Below, piece by piece: positions 45,268-54,210 of a stretch of 64,000 bases of DNA. The stretch comes from Oceanomicrobium pacificus (lineage in GTDB: Bacteria > Pseudomonadota > Alphaproteobacteria > Rhodobacterales > Rhodobacteraceae). The first letter of the stretch is position 1. Each line of letters begins with the position of its first letter. The DNA is taken from NCBI RefSeq assembly GCF_009833495.1, contig NZ_WUWG01000003.1:744001-808000 (forward strand). The letters are read 5' to 3'. The notes beneath the pieces are model-generated. The model searched no databases. It was not told the DNA's origin and saw nothing but the letters and a program-made list of their open reading frames with translations. A program made the position numbers and the translations under genes.

Positions 45268-46368
45268 CTATCCCGACCATGTGGGCGGATCACGCCTGTC
45301 CAGCGGACCCGCGCGCAACCGGTCGTAAAGGTCGTGGATGCCCGCCACTTCGGCACGGATCGAATGATGGGCGACCACATCCGTCCGCGCCGACAGGCCG
45401 AGCGCCCGTACATGGTTGGGATCGTCCAGAAAAGGCGACAGCACGCGGGCCAGATCGGCAGCATCGCCGGTCGCGAAGCGCGCGCCGTTGACGCCCGGTC
45501 GGATCAGTTCAGGCCAGTAGCCTGCGCCCGAGGTGACGGCCATCGCGCCCGATGCCATGCCTTCGAGCGGGGTCAGGCCGAAGCCCTCCGTGCGCGACGC
45601 GGCCAGCAAAATATCCGTACGCCGGTACCAGTCGCGGATGGCCTCTGCCTCCAGATCGCCCAAAAACCGGACCCTGTCCGACAGGCCGGCTGACTCAATT
45701 TTTGACTTCAAATCAGATATATAAGACTCGTCTTTCGCAAGCCCTGTGAAGAAGGCGCCCCAGTCGGGGCGATCGGGCAAGGTCGCACAGAGCGCCTCCA
45801 CCGCCAGATCGGTCCCTTTGGACTCGCGCAAGCGCCCGAAACAGCCGATCAGGTAGCGCGCGGGAATGCCGCTCGTCGCCACGGCTGCCGCCTTGTCCGG
45901 CGGTGGCGTGAAATCGTCTGTGTCCACCCCGTGCGGGACGACGGTCGTGTACCAGTCGAGATGGCTTGCGGCCCGCTCAGACGTCGCGATGATCGCGTCC
46001 ATCCGGCCCATGATACCGCGCAACACCCGCCCGTGGCGGCGCGGGGCAGCAGAGGTGAAGACGAGCCGCCAGTTCTGCCCCAGCCCGTATTTGAGCCAGA
46101 GGCCGGTCAGCATCTCCACATCGCGGCGTGCATGCCAGATGCGGGGCCTGCCGTCGGACGTGGCCGACCATCCGGCGCGCACGACCGAACGCAGCGGCCA
46201 TGTCCCGGACAGGCCAAGTCCGCCGGTATCCACCACAGCGATCTCGCGCTCCTCCTGCTGCAAGGGCACGAGCGCGGCAACCGTGGCCGAGACGCCGGTA
46301 AAGCGCGCGTGCTGGTTGGCCACGACAATGTCGGGCAGCCGGCCCGGGGGCTTGGCAGATGCGGTCAC
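45268..46368 (-). CDS. GT4-family glycosyltransferase
   Basis: A 366-residue GT-B glycosyltransferase. The N-terminal acceptor domain includes WHARRDVEMLTGLWLKYG (about 78-95). The C-terminal nucleotide-sugar domain includes VVPHGVDTDDF, GCFGRLRESKGTDLAVEAL (typical GT4 start of domain 2) and the EX7E-type SRTEGFGLTPLEGMASGAMAV. It could act in lipopolysaccharide core or capsule synthesis; the acceptor is unknown. A short AT-rich stretch with rare codons (45691-45737) codes for YISDLKSKIES. It is convergent with hemB (9-base gap). Confidence 0.85.
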   Translation of the reverse strand: MTASAKPPGRLPDIVVANQHARFTGVSATVAALVPLQQEEREIAVVDTGGLGLSGTWPLRSVVRAGWSATSDGRPRIWHARRDVEMLTGLWLKYGLGQNWRLVFTSAAPRRHGRVLRGIMGRMDAIIATSERAASHLDWYTTVVPHGVDTDDFTPPPDKAAAVATSGIPARYLIGCFGRLRESKGTDLAVEALCATLPDRPDWGAFFTGLAKDESYISDLKSKIESAGLSDRVRFLGDLEAEAIRDWYRRTDILLAASRTEGFGLTPLEGMASGAMAVTSGAGYWPELIRPGVNGARFATGDAADLARVLSPFLDDPNHVRALGLSARTDVVAHHSIRAEVAGIHDLYDRLRAGPLDRRDPPTWSG

Positions 46369-46504
46369 GCGGGGTGCCTCCGTTCATGTCATGCGGCGGC
46401 TTTTCTCGCATCAATACCGGCAGAGTGGAAGTGATTTCAGGACTGTGGTAAACAGGATGCAACCGGCTTCAGACCGGAAAAACAGGCATATTTCGGAGCA
46501 GATC

Positions 46505-47059
46505 ATGACATCCTTGACCCGTCGCACCTTCATTCTTGCGGCCGGCGCCACTGCCGCATGCAGCTCGCCGCCGCCGATCAACTCGCCGCGCGTGGAGCTG
46601 GACAGCGCGATCATGGACGCGCGCAAATTCATGTTCACCTCGGTGCCCGGCAGCCAGCAGCTCGCGGAACGCTCGGCCGGCTACCTCATCATGCCGCAGG
46701 TGATCGAGGCGGGCTTCATGGCAGGCGGCTCATATGGCGAGGGCGGCCTCATCATCGGGGAGGCGATCGTCGACTATTATTCCGTCGCCAATGTCTCCTT
46801 CGGGTTCCAGGTGGGCGCGCAGCAGGCCAGCCACGCGCTTTTCTTCATGACCCAGGAAGCGCTGCAGAACTTCCGCACGGCAGATGGCTGGAAACTCTCG
46901 GCTGACGCGACATGGGTGATCGACACGACGGGCATCAGCTTCGGTGCGTCGAGCAAGACGCTCAATCAACCGGTCATCGCGCTTGTGTTCAACCAGTCCG
47001 GCGTGATTGCCGGCGCGACGCTGCAGGGCGGGAAATATTCCCGTATCGTGCGAAACTGA
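46505..47059 (+). CDS. SYLF/YSC84-domain lipoprotein
   Basis: A 184-residue exported protein. The N-terminus TSLTRRTFILAAGATAAC combines a twin-arginine-like RRTF motif with a cysteine at 19 that could be lipidated, although the lipobox (TAAC) is imperfect. The rest fits the SYLF (YSC84) lipid-binding domain: RSAGYLIMPQVIEAGFMAGGSYGEGGLIIG (about 57-86), then YYSVANVSFGFQVGAQQ and ALFFMTQEAL. The bacterial role is unclear. It follows a 136-base gap after a divergent glycosyltransferase and is followed by a hairpin. The start at 46505 is supported by GGAGCA upstream. Confidence 0.82.
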   Translation: MTSLTRRTFILAAGATAACSSPPPINSPRVELDSAIMDARKFMFTSVPGSQQLAERSAGYLIMPQVIEAGFMAGGSYGEGGLIIGEAIVDYYSVANVSFGFQVGAQQASHALFFMTQEALQNFRTADGWKLSADATWVIDTTGISFGASSKTLNQPVIALVFNQSGVIAGATLQGGKYSRIVRN

Positions 47060-47065
47060 ATTATC

Positions 47066-47094
47066 GGGATGCGCCCCGTCGGACGGCGCATCCC
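47066..47094. terminator. hairpin between two convergent genes
   Basis: GGGATGCGCC (47066-47075) and GGCGCATCCC (47085-47094) form a perfect 10-bp stem with a 9-base loop, 6 bases past the SYLF stop and 9 bases past the stop of the minus-strand hydrolase. There is no U-run on either side, so it may act as a weak or Rho-assisted terminator for both. Confidence 0.6.
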
Positions 47095-47103
47095 TGCCCG
47101 CCC

Positions 47104-48012
47104 CTAGTTCCGCTGGAAATGCGCGATGATGATCGCGGCCACGATATCGGGCTGTTCGCTCGACAGCGCATGGCCCGCATGGGGCACTTCCGCATAGGTC
47201 ACCTGATCGCCGAGGTCGGCTTCCAGAACGCGGCCGGCCTTGTCAGGCGGTGCGATGAAATCCTCCCCCGCCTGCACCAGAAGGAACGGCACGCCGCCGG
47301 CCGCCTTGAAAAAATCGCCATTCACCATGTTGGCAGCATGGACCTCTGCAGCCGCAAGCTCCGGATACCAACCCTCCAGCCAGACGGACGCGTCATTGCC
47401 GACGGCAAAGAAGGCGCAGGCCAGCGCCTTCAACCGCTCGGGCTCGGCCAGCGACAGGTTGAAACTGCCGCGCAGGCAGGATTGCTGTTCTTCCGACATG
47501 GCGAAATTGCCGCCGGATGCCATGAGCGCCAGATTGTCGACCATATCGGGGTAGAGGGTCGCGAATGTGCGTGCCAGCCGGTTGCCAAACGCGTGGCCGA
47601 TCAGGCTGACCTGAGTGATGCCGAGCGCGTCGAAGCTCCGTTTCAGGTCATTGGCGAACTGGCCCATCGACAGGTTTTCCGGCGTCAGGTCCCCGCGGCT
47701 TCGCCCGATTCCGCGGGGCTGCACGAGCACCACACGATAGCCGGCCTCGACAAAGCGGCGGGTCAGCGTGGAGTGATAATCCTCGGTATAGTCCTCCACC
47801 CCGCGGCCGAGCGAGGGGATGATCGACAGCCACGGCCCGCTGTCACCGTCGGCGGCGAAGACGCGCACATGGTTGGCCGTGCCGTCGCCATGCTCCACCA
47901 CCTGTTCATCGACCAGATGGTCCCATGCCGTGCCTTCATCCGCGGCCCGAAGCGGCCCAGTGCAAGCCAGACCGGCTGCACAGATCAGCGAAAGAAAAAT
48001 ACCGGCCCTCAT
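47104..48012 (-). CDS. exported alpha/beta-hydrolase-fold protein with altered nucleophile elbow
   Basis: The 302-residue precursor has a signal peptide (about 1-23, CTGPLRA/ADEG). The alpha/beta hydrolase core includes VVLVQPRGIGRSRG and, near 137-141, the elbow GHAFG, where the usual GxSxG serine is Ala. The late His (VPHAGHALS) and an acid (QAGEDFIAP) of the triad are kept. Ala at the nucleophile suggests a different chemistry or loss of hydrolysis; a similar GHAFG elbow occurs in some uncharacterised hydrolase-like proteins. It stands alone, convergent with the SYLF lipoprotein gene. Confidence 0.75.
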   Translation of the reverse strand: MRAGIFLSLICAAGLACTGPLRAADEGTAWDHLVDEQVVEHGDGTANHVRVFAADGDSGPWLSIIPSLGRGVEDYTEDYHSTLTRRFVEAGYRVVLVQPRGIGRSRGDLTPENLSMGQFANDLKRSFDALGITQVSLIGHAFGNRLARTFATLYPDMVDNLALMASGGNFAMSEEQQSCLRGSFNLSLAEPERLKALACAFFAVGNDASVWLEGWYPELAAAEVHAANMVNGDFFKAAGGVPFLLVQAGEDFIAPPDKAGRVLEADLGDQVTYAEVPHAGHALSSEQPDIVAAIIIAHFQRN

Positions 48013-48124
48013 CCCAAGCCCTCCTGTCGCGACGGCGCTGACGTGCCGCCTTCGGTCAGGACGCTAGCCTGCGCGCGACCACCCGCCTAGCCGCTATTCG
48101 CAACTTTCGTGCGAAATCCGACAG

Positions 48125-48811
48125 TCAGCGCTGCGCTTTGGTGGCGGCGGAGCGGATCGCCGCGATGTTGCGGCCGTAATCCTCCGGCGTGCCGCCCTTG
48201 AACACAGCCGACCCCGCCACGAGCGCATCGGCGCCTGCCGCCGCGCAGAGCGGCGCCGTGTCGGGCGTCACGCCGCCGTCGACTTCCAGCCAGATCGGCC
48301 GGTCGCCGATCATCTTGCGGATGCGGCCGATCTTCTCCACCTGCGACTGCAGGAAGGACTGGCCGCCGAAACCGGGATTGACGGTCATCACAAGGATCAG
48401 GTCGAGCCTGTCGAGCACATATTCGATGGCCGATTCTGGCGTCGACGGGTTCAGCGACACGCCCGCCTTGCAGCCGAGCGACCGGATATAGTCGAGCGAC
48501 CGGTCGAGATGCGGCCCGGCCTCGGCATGGATGGTGATGATGTCGGACCCGGCCTTGGCGAAGGCCTCCAGATAGGGATCGGCGGGCGCGATCATCAGAT
48601 GCACATCCATCACCGTCTTCACATGCGGGCGGATCGCCTTCACCACGTTGGGGCCGATGGTGATGTTGGGCACGAAATGCCCGTCCATCACATCCACATG
48701 GACCCAGTCGCAGCCCTGCGCCTCGATGGCCTGCACCTCCTCGCCCAGACGAGCGAAATCGGCAGACAGGATGGAGGGCGCGATCTTGATCGAACGGTCG
48801 AAATCGGACAT
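48125..48811 (-). CDS. rpe: ribulose-phosphate 3-epimerase
   Basis: Rpe interconverts ribulose 5-phosphate and xylulose 5-phosphate in the pentose phosphate and Calvin cycles. The start at 48811 gives a 228-residue TIM barrel: [15 protein letters not shown] (11-25), the metal-binding [16 protein letters not shown] (38-53, His38 and Asp40), [18 protein letters not shown] and [12 protein letters not shown]. It is flanked by 112-base gaps on both sides, so it may be transcribed alone. No Calvin-cycle genes are nearby. Confidence 0.96.
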   Translation of the reverse strand: MSDFDRSIKIAPSILSADFARLGEEVQAIEAQGCDWVHVDVMDGHFVPNITIGPNVVKAIRPHVKTVMDVHLMIAPADPYLEAFAKAGSDIITIHAEAGPHLDRSLDYIRSLGCKAGVSLNPSTPESAIEYVLDRLDLILVMTVNPGFGGQSFLQSQVEKIGRIRKMIGDRPIWLEVDGGVTPDTAPLCAAAGADALVAGSAVFKGGTPEDYGRNIAAIRSAATKAQR

Positions 48812-48923
48812 GCGGTCACTTCCTTCGTCTGAGCGGCGCGCGCCGCCTGTTGGCCTCTGCCGCCAGCGGCTACCCCAGCGGCCCCGCCGGGGCAAGCCCG
48901 ACCGGAGCGCCCGGGTGCGGCAA

Positions 48924-49799
48924 TCAGTCCGCGGGTTGCGCGAGCCGGCGCATCAGGCTCGATGTGTCCCAGCGCCCGCCGCCCTTCTTCTGTATATCCT
49001 TGTAGAACTGGTCCACCGCAGCGGTCATCGGCAGCGACGCGCCGTTGCGGTCGGCCTCGGCCAGACAGATGCCGAGATCCTTGCGCATCCAGTCCACCGC
49101 GAAGCCGAAATCGAACTCGTCGCGCAACATGGTCGAGCCACGGTTCTCCATCTGCCAGGAGCCGGCCGCCCCTTTGGAGATCACGTCGAGCACGGCCTCT
49201 CCGTCGAGACCGGCGCATTGCACGAAATGCATCCCCTCCGAGAGCGCCTGCAACAGGCCGGCAATGCAGATCTGGTTGACCATCTTGGTCAGCTGGCCCG
49301 CGCCCACCGGCCCCATCAAACGGCAGGAACGCGCGAAGGCGTCGATGGCGCCGGAGACCTGATCGAAATGGGCCTGCGCGCCGCCGCACATGACGGTCAG
49401 CTGGCCGTTCTCGGCGCCCGCCTGACCGCCTGAGACGGGCGCATCGATGAACCCGACGCCGGCAGCCTCGGCCTCCGCAGCCAGTTCGCGGGCAACCTCT
49501 GCCGAAGCGGTCGTATGGTCGACAAAGATCGACCCTTTGGCCATCGCGCCAAGCGCGCCATCAGGGCCAAGGACGACCGATCGCAGGTCATCGTCATTCC
49601 CGACGCAGGCAAAGACGATCGCAGCCCCTTCGGCGGCCGCGCGGGGCGTATCGGCACGCGCGCCGCCATGCTCGGCCACCCAGGCTTCGGCCTTGGCCGC
49701 GGTGCGGTTGTAGACGGTGACCTCATGGCCTGCAGCTTTCAGATGGCCCGCCATCGGATAGCCCATCACGCCCAGTCCCAGAAATGCAACCTTTGCCAT
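48924..49799 (-). CDS. beta-hydroxyacid dehydrogenase (3-hydroxyisobutyrate / tartronate semialdehyde family)
   Basis: The family oxidises 3-hydroxy acids or reduces aldehyde acids such as tartronate semialdehyde and succinic semialdehyde. The 291 residues start with the Rossmann motif [16 protein letters not shown] (5-20). The substrate motif [21 protein letters not shown] lies near 120, and the catalytic Lys is in [11 protein letters not shown] (about 171), with [10 protein letters not shown] near 240. The exact substrate is open. The start at 49799 is preceded by a GGAGGGAC ribosome site. It is divergent from a penicillin acylase-like gene across 102 bases that hold a palindrome. Confidence 0.9.
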   Translation of the reverse strand: MAKVAFLGLGVMGYPMAGHLKAAGHEVTVYNRTAAKAEAWVAEHGGARADTPRAAAEGAAIVFACVGNDDDLRSVVLGPDGALGAMAKGSIFVDHTTASAEVARELAAEAEAAGVGFIDAPVSGGQAGAENGQLTVMCGGAQAHFDQVSGAIDAFARSCRLMGPVGAGQLTKMVNQICIAGLLQALSEGMHFVQCAGLDGEAVLDVISKGAAGSWQMENRGSTMLRDEFDFGFAVDWMRKDLGICLAEADRNGASLPMTAAVDQFYKDIQKKGGGRWDTSSLMRRLAQPAD

Positions 49800-49817
49800 A
49801 CGTCCCTCCAGTTTTCC

Positions 49818-49836
49818 CGCTGACGTTACGTCGGCG
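49818..49836. promoter_or_regulatory. operator-like palindrome between divergent dehydrogenase and acylase genes
   Basis: The 19-base CGCTGACGTTACGTCGGCG reads as CGC-T-GACGT, a central T, ACGTC-G-GCG: 9-base arms with one mismatch. It lies 5 bases before the acylase -35 and within the leader or promoter of the dehydrogenase, a good place to control both genes. Confidence 0.45.
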
Positions 49837-49838
49837 CG

Positions 49839-49867
49839 TTGTTTCTGGTCTAGTGGCCTGCTATCCA
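49839..49867 (+). promoter_or_regulatory. candidate promoter of the penicillin acylase-like gene
   Basis: TTGTTT (49839-49844) and TATCCA (49862-49867) are 17 bases apart, ending 34 bases before the ATG at 49902. A GCAGGAAT stretch serves as ribosome site. Confidence 0.5.
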
Positions 49868-49901
49868 ATTCGGGTCAAGCACCTGGCAGGAATAAACCTC
49901 T

Positions 49902-52370
49902 ATGGAACGGCTCTTTCGGTGGCTGCTGCGCAGCCTGATCGCTCTTGTCGCGATTGCGCTTCTGGGAGCCGGACTGGCCTATTATCTCGCGGCCGGATCG
50001 CTGCCGGACTATGACCGCCGGTTCACGGTCTCGGGCGTCTCCGCGCCGGTCGAGATTGTGCGCGACAATCATGCCGTGCCGCATATTTTCGGCGAAACAG
50101 ACGCCGACACGCTTTTCGGCCTCGGGTTCGTGCATGCGCAGGACCGGCTCTGGCAGATGACGCTGCTGCGGCGCACCGCGCAGGGGCGGCTGTCGGAAAT
50201 GTTCGGCGAGCGGACGCTCGAGATTGACCATCTGATGCGGGCGCTCGACATTTACGGCATCGCGCGGCGCGCGGTTGCGCACCAGCCGCCAGAGGCGCAG
50301 GCGCTCTTGTCGGCCTATGCGGCTGGCGTGAATGCCTACCTCGGCGCCGTCGGGTCTGAAGCGCTCGGCCGGGGCGCGCCCGAATTCCTGCTCTTTTCCA
50401 ACGAGATCGCCGCCTGGACGCCGGCCGACAGCATCGCCGTCTCGAAGCTGATGGCGCTGCAGCTGACCGACAAGGCCCAGAAGGAGGTTTTGCGCGCGCG
50501 TCTGAGCCTGATCCTGCCCGCCGAGCGGGTCCGCGACCTGCTACCCGACGCGCCCAACAAGCCGGTCATGGCGCTGCCGGAATTTGCCGCGCTTTTCGAT
50601 GACGCGCCCGCGCCGGTCCGGATGGCGGCCGGGATCGGCAGGTCCGATCCCCTGAACCCGGTCCGCCCCGTGGGCAGCGCCGGTGCGTCCAATGCCTGGG
50701 CCGCGATGGGGCAAAGAGCGGCAGCCGGCCATCCGCTTCTGGCCACAGACCCGCATCTGGGGCTGACCGCCCCGTCGATCTGGATGCTCGCCCGCCTGCA
50801 ACTGACGAGCGGCGGCGTGATCGGCGCGACGATCCCGGGCGGCCCCGCGATCCTTGTCGGGCGCAACGCCTCGCTCGGCTGGGGGTTGACCGCGGCCTAT
50901 CTCGACGATCAGGACCTCTATATCGAGGAGTTGAAACCGGGCGACCCGAGCGCCTACCGGGTGGGCGATACTTATGTCCCTTTCCGCACCCGCGACGTGG
51001 TCATCACGATCAAGGATGCACCGCCTGTTACCCGCACGCTCCGCTGGACGGAGAACGGCCCTGTTCTGCCAGACGAACCCTACGGGCTGGCCGCGATCAC
51101 CCCGCCCGATCATGTGATGAGCCTCGCCTGGACCGGCCTCATCGAAGAAGACACGACACCGAGTTTCTATCTCGAACTGATGCACGCCAAATCGGTCGAC
51201 CGGGTCCGCGAATTGGCGCCGCTCGCCGTGGCGCCATCGACCAACCTGATCCTCGCCGACAGCCGGAATGTCGCGATCCAGACGCTCGGCCGGATGCCGC
51301 GCCGCAATGCGGCCCATTCCAGCCAGGGGCGCATCCCCTCGCCCGGCTGGCTCGATCGCAACCGATGGGATGGGTTCTTCCCGACCGAAGACAATCCTTG
51401 GGTCAAGAACCCGCCGAGCGGGATTGTGGTCAACACCAACAACAAGATCGTGGACGGGGACTTCCCGCGCCACTTCAGTTTCGACTGGGGAGACACGCAG
51501 CGCATCACCCGCGCCGAGCGGCTGTTGAACTTGCGCGAGTTCCATACGCTCGACAGTTTCATCGAAATCCAGACCGATGATGTGTCACCGACGGCGCGCA
51601 ACCTCCTGCCGCTGATCGGGCGCGACCTCTGGTATGCGGGCCAGCCCGCCGCCGAGGACAAGGCCGGGCGGATGCGCCAGCAGGCGCTGGAGCGGCTCGC
51701 GGTCTGGAACGGGCAGATGACCGAACATGATCCGGAGCCGCTCATCTTCTCGGCCTGGCTCCGGGCGTTGCAGCGGCGGCTCGTCATCGACAGTCTCGGG
51801 CGTGACACGAGCCTTCTGACCCACCCCGATCCGGCCTTCATCGAACGAGTGTTCCGCGATGTCGACGGGGCCAGCATCTGGTGCGACATCCAGCAGACGA
51901 CGGCGGCAGAAAGCTGCCAGATGATGGCAGAGGCCGCGCTGGATGATGCGCTTCTGATGTTGTCGGAACGCTATGGCGACCGGCTGGAAAGCTGGCGCTG
52001 GGGCGACGCGCACGAAGCGCGCCACGACCATACGGTGCTTGGCAAGATTCCGGTCCTCAGCTGGTTCACCAACATCCGGCAGGACACGTCGGGCGGCGAC
52101 AATACGCTATTGCGCGGCCGCAGCGCCGGCACCGGTCCCGACCCGTTCGCCAATGTGCATGCGGCGGGGTTCCGCGGCGTGTTCGATTTCAGCGACCCCG
52201 AAGCCTCTGTCTTCATCATCTCCACGGGCCAGAGCGGGCATTTCCTGTCCCGCCACTATGATGATCTGTCAGTGCTCTGGCGGCGGTCGGAATATGTGCC
52301 GATGGCGCTCGACCCGGTGCTAGCGCGCGGCGGCGCGCTCGGCACGACATGGCTCGATCCGTCAAACTAG
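49902..52370 (+). CDS. penicillin acylase-family Ntn hydrolase
   Basis: These enzymes cut amide bonds such as those of penicillins or acyl-homoserine lactones after autocatalytic processing. The 822-residue precursor begins with a membrane/signal helix (about 8-30). The alpha chain has DNHAVPHIFGETDADTLFGLGFVHAQDRLWQM (55-86). The beta chain would begin at Ser263 in GASNAWA, the N-terminal nucleophile, with DPHLGLTAPSIW after it. The spacer and beta-chain lengths are normal. The natural substrate is unknown; quorum-signal degradation is possible. It is divergent from a hydroxyacid dehydrogenase. Confidence 0.9.
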   Translation: MERLFRWLLRSLIALVAIALLGAGLAYYLAAGSLPDYDRRFTVSGVSAPVEIVRDNHAVPHIFGETDADTLFGLGFVHAQDRLWQMTLLRRTAQGRLSEMFGERTLEIDHLMRALDIYGIARRAVAHQPPEAQALLSAYAAGVNAYLGAVGSEALGRGAPEFLLFSNEIAAWTPADSIAVSKLMALQLTDKAQKEVLRARLSLILPAERVRDLLPDAPNKPVMALPEFAALFDDAPAPVRMAAGIGRSDPLNPVRPVGSAGASNAWAAMGQRAAAGHPLLATDPHLGLTAPSIWMLARLQLTSGGVIGATIPGGPAILVGRNASLGWGLTAAYLDDQDLYIEELKPGDPSAYRVGDTYVPFRTRDVVITIKDAPPVTRTLRWTENGPVLPDEPYGLAAITPPDHVMSLAWTGLIEEDTTPSFYLELMHAKSVDRVRELAPLAVAPSTNLILADSRNVAIQTLGRMPRRNAAHSSQGRIPSPGWLDRNRWDGFFPTEDNPWVKNPPSGIVVNTNNKIVDGDFPRHFSFDWGDTQRITRAERLLNLREFHTLDSFIEIQTDDVSPTARNLLPLIGRDLWYAGQPAAEDKAGRMRQQALERLAVWNGQMTEHDPEPLIFSAWLRALQRRLVIDSLGRDTSLLTHPDPAFIERVFRDVDGASIWCDIQQTTAAESCQMMAEAALDDALLMLSERYGDRLESWRWGDAHEARHDHTVLGKIPVLSWFTNIRQDTSGGDNTLLRGRSAGTGPDPFANVHAAGFRGVFDFSDPEASVFIISTGQSGHFLSRHYDDLSVLWRRSEYVPMALDPVLARGGALGTTWLDPSN

Positions 52371-52404
52371 GCTTGGCGGCGTTCCGGCGCCGCAACCGGC
52401 CCGG

Positions 52405-53625
52405 TCAGGCAAACAGGTCGTGGCACAATTCCAGCGCATCGACGAGCGTATCGACCTCGTCACGCGTGTTGTAGAGCCCGAAACTCGCCCGGCAGGTCGC
52501 CGTGACGCCCAGATGCTGCATGAGCGGCTGGGCACAGTGATGGCCTGCGCGCACCGCGATGCCCTTCTGGTCGATCACGGTGGAAATGTCATGCGCATGG
52601 GCCGCCCCGTCGAGCGTGAAGGAGAAGATCGCCCCGCGATCGGCCGCATGGCCCTGGATGTTGAGCCAGTTGAGCCCCTTGAACCGGTCCATCGCATAGT
52701 CGCGCAGATCGGCCTCATGCGCGGCAATCGCATCCATCCCGAGCCCGGTCATATAGTCGATCGCGGCCCCGAGCCCGATCATCTGCACGATACCCGGCGT
52801 GCCTGCCTCGAACTTGTGTGGCGGGTCGTTATATGTGACCGCGTCGCGGGTCACGTCGCGGATCATGTCGCCACCACCCATGAAGGGCCGCATCTCGTCC
52901 ATCCGCTCGCGCCGGATGTAGATCGCGCCCGACCCTGACGGGCCATAGAGCTTGTGGCCGGTGATCGCGTAGAAGTCGCAGCCCAGATCCTGCACATCGA
53001 CGGGCATGTGGACGGCCGCCTGGCTGCCATCGACGCAGACCGGCACGCCTTTCTCGCGGGCCCCGGCGCAGATCGACTTGATGTCGACAATGGTGCCGAG
53101 CACGTTCGACATGTGGGTGATCGCGACCAGTTTGGTGCGCGGCCCGATGGCGGCAAGCACCCGCTCGGGGTCCAGCGCGCCCGTCTCGTCCGGTTCGACC
53201 CATTTCAGAACCACACCCTGCCGTTCGCGCAGGAAGTGCCACGGCACGATATTGGCATGGTGTTCCATGACAGACAGCACGATCTCGTCACCCGGCTCCA
53301 GCCGCGGCGCCGCCCAACCGTAGGAGACGAGGTTGAACGCTTCCGTGGTGCCGGAGGTGAACAGGATCTCCTCTTCATGGCCCGCATTGAGGAAGGTTTT
53401 CAGCGTGCCGCGCACGGCCTCGAACTTGTCCGTGGCGAGGTTCGACAGGAAATGCAGGCCACGGTGCACGTTGGAATATTCCATCGCATAGGCCTGCGTG
53501 ACGGCGTCAATGACCGCCTGCGGCTTCTGGGCCGAGGCGCCATTGTCGAGATAGACAAGAGGCTTGCCATGCACGCTGCGGCTCAGGATCGGAAAATCCT
53601 GCCGCACGGCCGTCACGTCATACAT
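52405..53625 (-). CDS. sufS: cysteine desulfurase, SufS type
   Basis: SufS takes sulfur from cysteine for iron-sulfur cluster assembly by SufBCD. The 406-residue PLP enzyme has YLDNGASAQKP (25-35), the PLP Lys225 in ITGHKLYGPSG and the persulfide-forming Cys364 in RAGHHCAQPL, all group II (SufS) features. It starts directly after the stop of the third YIP1-like gene with no spacer. No SufE, SufU, SufA or SufT gene follows in the window, so the sulfur acceptor must be encoded elsewhere. Confidence 0.95.
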   Translation of the reverse strand: MYDVTAVRQDFPILSRSVHGKPLVYLDNGASAQKPQAVIDAVTQAYAMEYSNVHRGLHFLSNLATDKFEAVRGTLKTFLNAGHEEEILFTSGTTEAFNLVSYGWAAPRLEPGDEIVLSVMEHHANIVPWHFLRERQGVVLKWVEPDETGALDPERVLAAIGPRTKLVAITHMSNVLGTIVDIKSICAGAREKGVPVCVDGSQAAVHMPVDVQDLGCDFYAITGHKLYGPSGSGAIYIRRERMDEMRPFMGGGDMIRDVTRDAVTYNDPPHKFEAGTPGIVQMIGLGAAIDYMTGLGMDAIAAHEADLRDYAMDRFKGLNWLNIQGHAADRGAIFSFTLDGAAHAHDISTVIDQKGIAVRAGHHCAQPLMQHLGVTATCRASFGLYNTRDEVDTLVDALELCHDLFA

Positions 53626-54210
53626 TCAGATGTCCTCCAGCGGCACCAGACCAAACCCGACCAAAAAGATCGACAAGCACAGCGCTACACCCAAAACCGT
53701 CAGGAAGGCAACGCCCAAACCCTTCAAGTTGGTGTCATAACCGTGCAGTGCGGTCGTGAAGCTGGAATAGATCCAGATCATCCAGATATTGCCCGCCAGA
53801 ATGAAGAGCGCGGCGAGCGGCGGGACGAGCAGGAAGAGCAGGAAGGCCGTGACCTGAAGCGCCAGCGACACGACCGACAGCCAGGCCACCATGGCGAGCG
53901 CCCCGTCGAACGTGCCGGTGCCCGCAAGCGCCCGGCCGATCTTGGTCACGAAGAAGGCGAAGGCCAGCATGGTCGCCAGCTTGATCAGCGCCAGCGGCAG
54001 CGTGCCGACCGCGAGCCAGGCGAAAGCGCCTTCGGTCTCCACCGGCATGATCATCGTCTGGACCGCCGTCAGGATACCTTCGAGCGCCAGCACCAGAACC
54101 AGCACCTGCATCCAGGCGCCCCGCTCCAGCGGCAGTGCAAAAACAGAACCGGCCGCATCCTGCGGCCGGCGGAGTGTCTCGGCGAAGAGACGCCGAAGAA
54201 TGTCTTTCAT
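53626..54210 (-). CDS. YIP1-family-like membrane protein C of the suf operon
   Basis: A 194-residue membrane protein with about five hydrophobic segments (33-54, 62-92, 103-128, 130-150 and 168-188). It starts MKDILRRLFAETLRRPQDAAGSVFAL and contains the aromatic block GNIWMIWIYSSFTTALHG, which fits the YIP1 superfamily. Its start overlaps the stop of YIP1-like protein B (ATGA at 54207-54210 on the plus map), and its stop abuts the sufS start, so it is firmly inside the suf operon. The function is unknown; a membrane role linked to Fe-S assembly or iron/sulfur supply is only an inference. Confidence 0.8.
   Translation of the reverse strand: MKDILRRLFAETLRRPQDAAGSVFALPLERGAWMQVLVLVLALEGILTAVQTMIMPVETEGAFAWLAVGTLPLALIKLATMLAFAFFVTKIGRALAGTGTFDGALAMVAWLSVVSLALQVTAFLLFLLVPPLAALFILAGNIWMIWIYSSFTTALHGYDTNLKGLGVAFLTVLGVALCLSIFLVGFGLVPLEDI

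Noticed and set aside
48097-48115. TTCGCA/TGCGAA dyad after rpe
   Set aside because: 6-bp arms with no T-run on the minus strand; could be a weak Rho-dependent site but evidence is thin.
51326-51337. Another GGCGCATCCC copy, matching the gltX-gltA repeats
   Set aside because: It lies in frame inside the acylase gene, so the 10-mer seems to arise by composition and codon choice; not treated as a dispersed repeat.
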